Shown piece by piece: positions 33,455 through 44,830 of a stretch of DNA of 64,000 nucleotides; within the stretch, counting starts at the first letter, position 1, and each line of letters starts with the position of its first letter. The DNA is from Piper betle. Taxonomy: Eukaryota > Streptophyta > Magnoliopsida > Piperales > Piperaceae. Below the pieces are notes generated by a model. It had not been told where the DNA came from and did no database searches. It worked only from the letters and a program-made list of their open reading frames with translations. A program made the position numbers and the translations under genes. The stretch lies in contig JAURVB010000794.1 in assembly GCA_033002965.1 (NCBI GenBank), forward strand, positions 24,042-88,041. The letters are read 5' to 3'.

Positions 33455-35299
33455 GAAATGGAAACTCAAAAACATAAATATATTACTGTCATGAGCTTGG
33501 TATTTTGGAACTTAAAAGTTGTGGACTGTGTTTCGTTTTGTTTTGTTTTTGTGATTGGCTCATAAATTCATGCTTGGTTTGGGAAATAAATTGCAGACAG
33601 GGTCATGTGGATTTCGCTGTGTCAATATTTGCTCAATTGCTTGTCACAGTGATCAACAGTGCGCCTGGCTGTTATTCTATATGGGAGTAGTTGGAGCTAA
33701 TATTGATGATATATTAAAACGACAAAATGATTGATGAGTTCATTTAATACATGCATACTATGCAGCCTTCATATTTGGTTCTGCCCATAATTTCGATTGC
33801 TAGCTTTGAAAAGGAAAAAAATTTGCTGTAATATATATGACCATTGTCTTTTCATTTTGGCCATTTATTTATTCATTTTGGCCAGGTAGTAATCTGACAA
33901 AGAGGTCTTTTTTACCACAGCTAGCCCAGCATCATTGATGCGTTGATTAAAAATAAATTGAAGCCTAAAAAATAGAAGGTTTGATTCAAGTGGAGTACCT
34001 TCTCTGTCGGCCGATTCCACTATGAATGGCTCGTTTAAATCAGATCGAGCAATCCGAGTCAAAAAATATATATAAATCGGATTTTGGCTCAATCGGTCGG
34101 TGAATCGGCGATTCGAGCCTATTCTACCCAATTTAAGCCGATTCCAGACGGCGGTGAGGGTGACGACCTTGATTGGAGGGGGAGGGAAGGGAAGGAAAGG
34201 GCGGGGGCGGGGGAAGCTAATTCAATGACTCCTTCGAAAACCGATTTATATCACGATTTTGATTTTTGCAACTATATACATTGATGTCAGATTTGTATTT
34301 TTTATATACGAAATGATAATTATCTCTAAGTAGGTTTCAATATACGTTTTCCAAATATAGTCTATTTTGTTTATGATTTAATTAAAAAATAGGAAATCTT
34401 TTCTGCACAAAGAGACGGTAGTCATTATTGTTTTAAAGTATTTATATTATTTTTTCTGTAAAATACAATGTGTTGGCTTTTGTTCAGATACGCCGACTAT
34501 CTAGGGCATGGAACCAAATCCTGCACGTGAATGTTGGAATATTTATATTATTTTTCCTATTATGCATATCACAAATATTAACCTTTGAATATTGGAATTT
34601 ACTTTATTTTCTTACAATAAAAAAATAATTAACAATAAATATTCATTCTTAAATTTTTTTTCCTTAAAAATTTTAAATGTCATGTAAGAACCATATTCTT
34701 TTCAAACATAGTCGTCTTTAGTTAAAAGATCAATAACAACCAACTTATTGAAACATTTGACACATAATATAAGGACTTTGGAGTATTAATGTTCAACGAC
34801 ATAAATCGAATAAATATTTTACTTACTCCACACCAAAAATAATAAATAGTGGAATTTTTTTCTCCATTATCTTCTCAAAACAAAAACTCAAAAAGTTATA
34901 CCACATAAAATTATTTTTACAAGTCTTAATTAAATCTTACTTAATCCATCATCTTGTAAATTCATATACCAAATTAATTCATTATTGGTTATTTGTAGAG
35001 TTGTATCAACTTTGTCTCAATAAAATTTTTTATTTCAATAAAATCTAAAATTTTGACACAAAGTGGTATATGTCTATGCGCATAATAACACCCGTGATCT
35101 TTAAACTTTTTACGTCATGGATTTTCTCATGTATGTATTCTTCTTGATTGTTATTATACAATAAATATTTATTATATACCCTTCCAAAAAATATTTTGGT
35201 GTTTGATAAAAATCCAGAATTTAAATCTCTTATTTTTCCTCTATCTTTATTCACCCACCAAATCATCTATATTAAAGGTATCTCTCACTCATTATTGAG
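33455..35299. other. Intergenic, no gene recognised
   Basis: Mostly AT-rich. A short purine-rich GC patch lies at about 34150-34215. Open frames here are short and unlike any family I know. Confidence 0.35.
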
Positions 35300-35720
35300 A
35301 AAATAGAGAAAATAAATTATTTTAAGATAGTGAAAAATAATTAGATAAACAAGTTTTCCACATATAGATAAATAATTCATGAAAATTTTTTCAAGCCACA
35401 AACATATCATACAATTTGCTTAACGAATGTAAAATCATTGGCCACCATCTTACATAAAATATTTTGATCAATCAACGTACTTCTTATAAATGACATCTAC
35501 ACAAGAAACAAAATAGAGAAAATAAATTATTTTAGATAGTGAAAAATAATTAGATAAACATGTTTTGCCACATATAGATAAATAACTCATGAAAATTTTT
35601 TCAAGACGCAAACGTATCATACAATTTGCTTAATGAATGTAACATTGACCACCATCTTCCATAAAATATTTTGATCAATCAACGTACTTATAAATGACAT
35701 GTACCAAGAAACAAAATTTC
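35300..35720 (+). repeat. Tandem direct duplication of about 210 bp
   Basis: AAAATAGAGAAAATAAATTA begins at 35300 and again at 35510. The copies remain alignable to the phrase AATATTTTGATCAATCAACG (about 35459 and 35666), with scattered substitutions and small gaps. The sequence is AT-rich and non-coding as far as I can read. Confidence 0.85.
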
Positions 35721-37322
35721 TCTCCAATTTAATTGATTTTATCAGACGCAAAGATTCACTTATTGACTTGAATCACCTAAAAATTAAAGTTGCATCTAGC
35801 TTCAACAAAATTTCTCTCAAATTTATGAGTATTCTCATCAAAATCATAAAGAATAAATTAATTAATCCAACGCCCATAAAATCAAATCCACTAATCTTAT
35901 ATTGAAATTGTTAAAAATTTAACACAATAAATGTTAGAATTTGCACACTTGGTTGGAAAGATGATAATAAAAATAATCTTCACAAACAACTCATTAGTCT
36001 CAAATCTAAAACACGTTAAAGCAATTTTTTCAATATAAAATTAGCGCCTTCTACACTAGAGTATTATGGTAATTCGTATCAATATGTATAATGGGCTCTT
36101 CTTTTTGAGAGTGTAACGATAAAAATGATCTTAAATCTCTTGTAACATCTCAGATCAAACTCAAAATCGTTTCAAAATCAAGTTTTTCTCAAAAAAACTC
36201 AAGAAGAAATCCCAAAGACAAGATTGGGTAGAAAAGCCTCAAAAGGCACGTTAAAAATTAGTTTACCCGTTAGCAAAGAAGGTTTAAAAAGATAAAACGA
36301 CGAAAAGAAGTTATTGGGTGTGAATGGGTGCAACCCACCACGTGCCCGAGCGCTAGCGTCTCAACAAATCGGCGCTTATAACACCCGAGCACTTGAACAA
36401 AAACACACAGAGCGCTGCGACAGTCAAAATACAACGCCGCATCATTGGTTTTCTAAATACAAAATCAACAATCTTAAATTGGTTGGTTCAATTTTTCTAA
36501 ATTGTGATTCTCGTTCGAGCTCCTTGAATAATTTTTGCCATCGTGATTGTGATCGGTTGCCTGTTGAATTGGATTTGTAACAGTAAATCTATTATAGCAA
36601 TTCTCTAATTAGAAGAATTAATTAACTGCTTCATACAGTTATATTCGACTAATAAGGAGATAACTATAGTGGGTTTGTGACAATGCTAAGCATGCTAAGG
36701 GCAATGACGATGCTAAGAATGCTCGCGGACACTTGCTCGGCTTGTGGACATTATCTACCTAACGTTGCCAATGGCTTGTGCACCATGGCCTAGTAGCAGA
36801 TTTTTGTGAGATGTGAATATTTTTTCATTCCAATATTACCTTTTTATCTAGTTTCTCTTCAAATTCTACTCTTAATTGGCCCATTGCATCTCAAGGAATT
36901 CATATTTTTCAATTTTTATTTATAAATATATTAATCATAAAGAATCACAATTTTGACATTGTAACACTAATTTTATTTTATTTTTTATTCTTCATTTTCA
37001 ATCTTTTTTTATAAATTAAATTTTTAGTGATGAAACTTAAATTTCTATCTTAAAATAAGACATCAAAGGTGCCCTCCTATAGTAATAGTTGTAATTGTTT
37101 TCTATTTTTTTTAATATTTTAATTGTATAGCCATAATATAAATATATATTCTAACAATGGACTTTGAATTTCATCGTTGAAAAATCTATATATAATACAA
37201 TATAATTAAAATATTGAAAAATAAAAAATGAAATAATAATAGTTTTATAATGCAAATATTATTACATTATTAATTACTTAAGAAGTTGTAGGCCCCTTTA
37301 TAGAGTGGAATTTAAAGAGGAT
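35721..37322. other. AT-rich intergenic, nothing recognised
   Basis: No domain, repeat pair or terminal inverted repeat was found. Around 36100-36700 the base composition is more even, and a decayed LTR is possible but unsupported. Confidence 0.3.
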
Positions 37323-37330
37323 GTTGGAAG

Positions 37331-38518
37331 TAGGGGTGGGCATCGGTCGGACAAACATTGGACAAGTTATTATTCGCGTCTGTCCGAAATTTTGCCGGAC
37401 AAAACTTGTCTGACCGAGTTAACGTCCGACTTGTCCGTCGGGCTCCGGACAACGTCCGTGGATAGTCCGAAATTATACCATAATTATTAACTTTAACCTT
37501 ACTTATCAATATAATCCGCCGTCGCCGCCACCGCCACCACCACCACCCCCGCAGCACTCTTCGCCGCCCCTCCCCCGACCTCCGCCGCCCCTCCCCGGTC
37601 GCTGCCCTCCCCGCCCTCTCCTGCCCTCCTCCCGACCTCCCCCACCCTCCGCCGCCCTCCCCTTTCCTCCCTGTCGGCGCCCTACCCCGACCTCCGCCAC
37701 CGCCTTGACTCCGCCGCCGCCTACCTCCACTGCCCTGCCTCCGCCGACTGCCTTTGCCACCGCCCGCCTCCGCCAGACCGCTGCCCTCTGCCTCCGCTAG
37801 ACCGCCGCCCTCTGCCTCCGCCGGTCCGTGGGCGGCGCCGGCAATGGTTTGGACGGGGAAGAGGGCCGGTGGTTTGAGCAATGACAATATCGTAAATAAG
37901 ATTTGACTCGAGTTGACTCGACTCCGTCCCGTGTCAATAATAATAACTAACTCAAAATAAATCCTAAAAAATCCATAAAATAGAAAAAAATTATAAAATA
38001 AAACAAACAATATAAAATCATAACGACATGCTTTATAACTAATAACCCACCCAAATTTCATGTACACGTCCTAACGCGGTAAACGACTTAAAATCAATTT
38101 TACGATCCACTATATATAAAAATAAAAAATAACTAGCATATTAACTAAATTACAAGTAGTTTGATATGATTATTAATGTGAATGTATAGTTCTAAATTCC
38201 TAAATATAAGAGTGACTTTTATCCTTTTTATATGTATGTCATTTTTAGATATTTAAGATATTAAATATCGATTTTATGTATAAATTTAATTAATTTTACT
38301 GTATATTTATATTTTAAAATTTTTATAAACTATAATATTAGTCTTATAAATGTTAAAGACATTATATTATTGATATAAAATATCGGACATTCGGTCGGAC
38401 AAAAAAATGTCTATGTTTGATTTGTTTTAATTCGGTCGACTCCGGTCGGTCAAATTCGGTCGGACATGCTTCGGACATCGGACGAACAGACAAATTCGGA
38501 CGTTCACGCCCACCCCTA
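37331..38518. mobile_element. Non-autonomous hAT-type DNA transposon, 1188 bp
   Basis: The ends are perfect inverted repeats, TAGGGGTGGGC at 37331-37341 and GCCCACCCCTA at 38508-38518. Both sides are flanked by the same 8-bp target duplication, GTTGGAAG (37323-37330 and 38519-38526). An 8-bp duplication with TAGGGG-type ends marks the hAT superfamily. Subterminal regions carry repeated CGGTCGGAC/GTCCGAC words on both sides, typical transposase-binding clusters. Inside, 37515-37830 is a GC-rich CCGCC repeat whose open frames (251 codons minus strand and others) are low-complexity artefacts. The rest is AT-rich. There is no transposase, so it must have moved with help from another element. Intact ends suggest a fairly young insertion. 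Confidence 0.93.
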
Positions 38519-38589
38519 GTTGGAAGAAGGATATTTTTGGAATGAAAAAATTTCACAACCCTTGCAAAAGTCTACCCTTAGTATACCTA

Positions 38590-41100
38590 AGCCCTCTTGC
38601 GAGATCCTGAGATCTAGATCTTGCGGGCATCCCACTTCTAAAAGCTATATAGAGTTATGTATAGCACAACTTATTTTTTATGCTTATCATATCGGCATAT
38701 ACTTGTTCAGGTGCGGGATCGTCCGCCCCCTCGAATCGGTTCTTTTGTGATTCGGGTTTGAAGGTTCGGTGGGACCAAGGCACCCTTGCCGCGCAGAGAG
38801 ATAGTGCGATGGAAATAGAAAATATTACAAATAGTAAAATGACACGCAGGAAATTTTTTACGTGGTTCCTCAGGGTTCAACTTGAATCCCTAAGTCAGTC
38901 CACGGTGAAATTAGTATTCACAATCTACTATTTCTCCTTAGGGTTTAACTTGAATCCCTAAGTTAGTCCACGGTAAGATTATTATTCACAATCTACTATT
39001 TCTCCTTTGATTTTTACAAGTTACACAAAATAGTGAATTTTTGCTGCCTTTAGATAAATTTGCCCTGATCAGTTTGGAAGGCCTTCAAATTATTTTTAGA
39101 GTGTTGATAGGCTGAACCAAGCCGTTCTGGGTTGGTTCAAACCAAACAAATGCTGGATCGGACCGGATGGCGTACATCGGCTTCCTTTCTTTCTGCGTGC
39201 GCCAGTCTACGGGTGGTGTATGGTACACCAGCTCCAATCCGGGTTGCGGTTTCGTAACTGGTCATGGTCTGGCTTCGCGGACGTAGACTGGGAAGAAGGA
39301 TTTGGTCTCGGACACGACAAAAGCGGATGCGGTCAGCAGTAAACGGGTCCGACAACCGGCTGCAGCAGCGGTGCAACGGTGGTTTTGGTGGCTCTGGCGG
39401 CGGCTTTTTCGGCAGCTGAAGGTGGCGGAGATTGCCCAGAACTGTAGATCACAGACCTATGGGTCTCTTGACGGTGGTTCAACTGTCGGTGGTGGCTCCG
39501 GTCGGTCGGTCAGAGGCCGGAAAGTTAGACACTTTTCTACACTTTTGTGCTACGCTGCTCCGATCGGTCACTTCTCAATTTTTTCCGGCGACCTCGGCGA
39601 TGAAATCCAGTGGATCTCCGTTTGGGTTTCTATATCATTCCATCATCTTCACTTGATCACAACGGAAGGGCTGGGAATGACTGGTGCTGGTCGGAAAAAA
39701 TCCAAGAAATCCAGTGTTCGCTACTCTGTTTTCTGCTTTTCCGGCCAGCAACTTCCTCGCTTCCCGATTTTTCTTGGCGAGCTACAGCGACGAACTTCGG
39801 CGAAGCTCTCTGCTTGGGTTTCTAGACCACTCCTCCGTCTTCACATTTCACCTCACGGCGACACTGGGAACGACCGGTGTTGGTCGGAAAAATTAGCGAA
39901 ATTAGACCTTCGCTGCTCTGTTTTCTGACTTTTCCAATCGGCAGCTTGCTGGCAGAATTCTGGCGACAGCTGGAGTCTTCGGCGGAAATTCTGGGGGTGC
40001 TGTGTCGGGGGCACTCTGAGCTCCAAGCAAATGGTCTTGTACTGATACAATAAGGTCGAGGTTGTCCAGAAAAGTCGCCGGAAAATTGGACGCTGAACCT
40101 GCAAAACAAAGATGCTATCCTGTTCTTCGTTGTCGGCGGGAATGGTACAGGGCTCCAGTGGGCTCTGATATTTTGCGGCTCAGAACTTCCTAGCAAGGGC
40201 AAACATCAACCGGAAAGGCTTCAATGTACTCAAGCAGCAACACTTCATTCTCTTTTCACGGTGGTAGTCAAGGAAGCCAGATTGTAATAGCAACGCAACA
40301 AGTTAGGAACGTGACTCCAAGAGGACTCCTTGATAGCAGTTTGACCAGGCTCTTCGCGTCTGTAGGTAGTAGCAACGGCACTTGGCAGCGACTCTACCTT
40401 TAAGGCGGCAAGGATCTGGATTCCAGGGACACTGCTTCAAAGCTCCACCTTTCTTCTTCGTCACGATGACCCAGTGGCAAAACTTTGGCGAGCAACAGAA
40501 CCTTTCTTCGGCTCCCTCACGGACAGCAACGAGGCTTCGCAGCAGCAACAACAACAAGGCTTCACGGCAATGTTGGCAGGGCGGCAGCAATCAGGATTCA
40601 TGGGTGGAGACGTCATAGGCATGCATGACGGGGAAAGACAACCTTCTCCATTCCCTGCTTCTTTTCTGCAAAATAGAAAAACCAACCTTTGGGTAGATTG
40701 GCTGCAGTGTGGTGATAGGGCAACTCTTGATGATCTCATCTATTATGAGTCAATAGATGGCAGGGCATTTCAAGCCATGTATTGGTTGGAGAGACAGGGT
40801 CCATGGTGAGACAGGGTTGCATGGTGAGACAGGGTCGCAGGAGATGATCTCCAGCGAGGGGCTCCTTCCCTGCTCTTTCTTCGTTTTCCCTTTTTCTCTG
40901 TAAAATTTTTTTCTTTATCATATGAGCCCCCTGTCAATCTTCCATTGTGTGTGTTTATATAGGCGTTTGAAGAATTTCTTAGTTCCACCATTTGGGGCGG
41001 GAAATCATAGTCGTCCAAACTTTTTGTATAAATTCCCTCCTTCCATCTTGGAATAGAATAGACTAGTTCTCTCGTAATCTCCTCTGGCAGTTTAGAACAA
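38590..41100. mobile_element. Probable LTR-retroelement remnant, non-coding
   Basis: The stretch 38700-39010 has the look of a plant copia LTR (ACGTGGTTCCTCAGGG context). It holds a 68-bp tandem duplication starting at 38872 and 38940. From 39530 to about 40000 there are three diverged units of about 190 bp (anchors TTGGGTTTC at 39622 and 39814; ATTCTGGCGACAGCTGG further on). A TATATAGG box lies near 40960. The open frames here, including a Gln-rich one at 40474-40809, match no retroelement protein I know. I see no gag or pol, so class and borders remain open. Confidence 0.4.
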
Positions 41101-42126
41101 CATAGACCAATTCTCTAGAGTTTATCACATAAATGAATAATTTCAAAAATTATACACGTAATCGGATAAATATAAATATTTTTCAGATAAATATAAATAT
41201 TTGCCGGATAAATATGTACAAACAATACTTTGTGTGAGTGAAATATGATAGTGCCAATAATTTGATCACAAACCATTCTTAATAGTAAAAATTTTGGCTC
41301 CTACTAGGAGCGATGCAGACAGAGACGCCGTGCGTCTCCACCGTATATCCCAGCGTCTCCATCGACGTCCCTTTCTGAAGGAGCCAAAACCTGTTCTTAA
41401 TATTTTGTGAGTGAAAAATGCTAATGTAGCTTCTCACGTACATCCGTTTTTTGGAAGTATCAAACCAAATTTATGTATATAAATGTTGGACGTAGTTATT
41501 AAGTATGTCCACTATTAGAAATCATTAAACTAAATCTTTGTACATGAATATTAGATGTAATTATTAAATTCTTTTAAGCGTTGAACCAAATCTTTGGCCT
41601 TGTAGAATAGGATCGTGACTTGGACTTGTATCTTATATTTTGTCTGTACTCACATAGAGCCCAAATATACCAAAATTTGAGATGGTTATTTCATATGCTT
41701 CTCGTGACTTTGGGATTTATGGCGGGAATTGTAATTCTTCTTAAAGAAACGCTATGAAAATTTCTTTGATCTTATGTAGAGTAAGGTACAAAAATTATTT
41801 CATTTCATGTAGGCTTTACAAAGATTTCTTTTGGTAGGTTGACCTTTAGATTTATTCTAACTTAATTATACATTGAATGTTAGCTTATTAACAAACCTCT
41901 TTAATTATCATATTTAATTCAATTGGCTTATAAAAATATCAATTAATTAAAGTATGAAGGTTATACATGTGTAGTGGTTGATATACTTATTTTTACTTTA
42001 TTATGATGGGCTAAATTCTAAATAAGGGAAGTTGTTATAACATATATAGAATCTGTATAGTCATAAAAGGGTCATGATCCTCAAATTAGATGTATGGTTT
42101 TCATCATTAATATATAATAAACTCAA
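41101..42126. other. AT-rich spacer with a second hairpin element
   Basis: Apart from the hairpin at 41288-41395 and faintly repeated ATTAAACCAAATCTTTG-like words at 41455-41600, nothing was recognised. Confidence 0.35.
41288..41395. repeat. Short hairpin element, copy 2
   Basis: The ends TTTTGGCTCC and GGAGCCAAAA form a perfect 10-bp inverted repeat. The interior CGCCGTGCGTCTCCACCGT is closely related to the arm of the hairpin at 30736-30850, so these are two members of one family. Confidence 0.65.
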
Positions 42127-42400
42127 TTATGTATAGTAATTTGGAAGATTTAGATCTTAATGATTCAAGCAACAAATTTGTATCTATAAATTCATGCATG
42201 TTTTCACATTTATTTATTTTCTTCATGATTTAACATGATGTTGATCTTGGGATTGTATGAATAAACCAACTCATACATAACAATTTGAAAGATTCAGATT
42301 TTAACGATTCAAGCAACGGATCTGTTTCTATGAATTAAGGAATATTTTCACATTTATTTATTTTTTTGATGATTTAACATGATGTTATCCTAGGATTTCC
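42127..42400 (+). repeat. Direct duplication of about 145 bp
   Basis: A block with AATTTGGAAGATTTAGAT, GATTCAAGCAAC and TTTTCACATTTATTTATTTT occurs at about 42140 and again at about 42281, each ending in GATTTAACATGATGTT. It is non-coding and may be part of the leader or LTR of the copia remnant that follows. Confidence 0.7.
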
Positions 42401-42699
42401 AACAATTAGTACGGAGCTTCTTCATGTTGAATCGTTGAGAATTTGAGATTACTTTGTGACATTTGGATTTATATTGTTGTGACCATACCGTCTTATTTTG
42501 TGTTTGGTGCTATTATGGGATATTTTTATACGGATTTTTTTGTCTTTTTTCTAGATTTGATTCAATTGATCTAATATGCTACCAAAGTAACCTCTATTAG
42601 TGAAATTTTTTCTGTTTGAAAAAGTTGGCATGTATTATATATGTAGGAACTAATGAGCCCAAAGGAGTTAGTTTTTAGCCAGATAATTGTGATTATGGA

Positions 42700-44830
42700 T
42701 ATGTGATGAATTTTAAATTATCATTCTAATAGTATGTCAACCCAAAGGAAGGTATATTACTAGATTTCGTCATTAAAATTCATAAACTATGTTTGAGAGT
42801 TTACTTACAAGTTATCGTTTATCTTCAAAAAATTAATTACAATGTTGTGATAGGTATCTCATGATGGGCCCACTTGCATGTACTCGTGCTTAATCATTTA
42901 TTGAGGTGGTTGTGTGTGAAAATTCATGTGGATATTGTCCAGCCTAAAGAAAGTATCAATATTTAGTAGAATCACATGCACTCCTATGGTAATAAATATA
43001 TAAAAATTATTCGATTTTTCATGCAAACCATTAGTCGTCCCAAAGGAAAGCTTATTGTTTAATAAGATTTATCGTCAATATTTGATTACTACATCAAATT
43101 ACCACATCAGGTTATGTCCTTATAGTGACTTTTATATCCGCTATACAAATAACAACCAAGTGTTAAATAGCACAAAATTCAAATATTAAAGTGAGCACTT
43201 TATAATTGTGTTTGGTTGCATTGATCTTGACTACACGTTAAGATTTAATCAGTTTACGGATCTAACTAGTCTAAGCATTATTGGTCAGAAAACCACATAC
43301 GAGAAGTGGGAGTGAGCAAACTGTATGTCTTACAATCATGCCACATTCTATTCAAGTATCTATAAGGGGTAGTATTCATCAAATAGACAAAAGGACAATT
43401 TTTTCAATGGAGACATTGATGAACCTATACACATGGTGCAACTAGTAACTTTGAGTCTAAAGATTCAAATCCCTTATATGTAAGCTTAAGAAGTCTATTA
43501 TGGTATGAAGCAAATGTCCCGTCAATGGTACTAATAAATATAGTTGAGCATATATCTAAAGGTTAGTGTGAACAAATTTATTATCTTAGTCCTATAAATG
43601 ATATTCTTTTAGCACACACTATATAGGTCTTTTGTGTAAAACCAACACATTTCTATCCAATAAATTTAAAATGAAAGATCTTGATAAAGCCTCTTTTATT
43701 TTGGGTTTATAGATTTATCGCGATCATTCTAGAGGCATACTAGGCCCATTTGAAAGACTTATATTGGTAAGGTGTTTGGCTATTTTAGCAAAGAGAACAT
43801 TGCATCAAGGGATACACCTATGATTAAGGGTGGTAATTTTAGTTTGCTCCAATCCCATACGCAAAAGCCGTTGGGAATTTTACATATGTACAAGTATGTA
43901 AGCATCTCGATCTTGCGTATATTGTAAGGATTTAGGCATATATTTAAGTAATCTTGACAACAAAACATGACATGCTTCAATATTGAAAGTCAAATAAGTT
44001 AGAGATAACTAGATATTTTGACTTAAATTTTATTGAATGCCATATAGTGGTTTATTCTTGCTAGAGACATTATATCCAAAAAGAGTAATAAGCAAACATT
44101 ACTAGTTTCTTCCATCATGACAATTAAGTTTATAGCATGTTATGATGCACCAAATCATGGAATATAACTATGACATTTTGTTACTAAATTGCAAATTAAG
44201 AAGACCATTAAAATTATTTTGCACAAATAAGTAAGCAGTCATATATTTCAATAAAAGTTTATTCTTGCGGATCCACTTAATGGGCTAACACTTCATATAA
44301 GTGTCATGTCATTTGATAATATGCTAATTTAGTATGGGTTTGTATGCATGACGATTTTAGACACATCTTCAATCTAAAGTTATTTTTTGCACGAATAAGG
44401 TATTTAGAATAAGGTTTCCAGTCTGATTAGTTTTTGTATGATCTCAATGAAGTTGACTTTCAATTGCAATTTTACATTAAATATTAGAAAGTGCTTAGAT
44501 TATTTAAATCATATGGTAGGTCCAGTTAAAAATAGGCATGATCCAAATTATATTACATGTAATTTACATGTTATATATTCATACTTAATCTATATAATTA
44601 ATTATGTTGGTATTGTGACCATTGAAAGTCCCGTTACATACATATGTAACAAGACCTGTTTTGATCTTGTATTGACATAGTTGATAAACCATATTGCTAC
44701 AAGATATTTCACCCTTAAGATAACAAAAGTTTGTACACACTAAAGTTTTATTTATATACAATTTTTTGAAAATATATGTAGACCAAGCGAAAGTTTGTTA
44801 GATTTATTCTATTTATGTGGTTACACATAT
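42700..44830 (+). mobile_element. Heavily decayed Ty1/copia element
   Basis: Broken reading frames at 43600-44350 still show reverse transcriptase C-terminal and RNase H features: a run reading FILGLQIYRD-like sequence near 43690-43720, KTYIGKVFGYFSKENIASRD at about 43755-43815, the SKKSNKQTLL segment near 44070, and ILADPLNGLTL near 44265. Stops occur every few dozen codons. A purine-rich site followed by TGTTAGAT near 44795 may begin the 3' LTR. The region before 43600 is too decayed to assign. Orientation is plus, as for the element at the window start. Confidence 0.7.

Noticed and set aside
37312..38067. 251-codon glycine/arginine-rich frame on the minus strand
   Set aside because: It crosses the hAT terminus and the CCGCC repeat core; low-complexity artefact.
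40474..40809. Gln-rich 111-codon frame as a host protein
   Set aside because: Lies in a repeat-rich LTR-like region, no homology I can name, no splice context.
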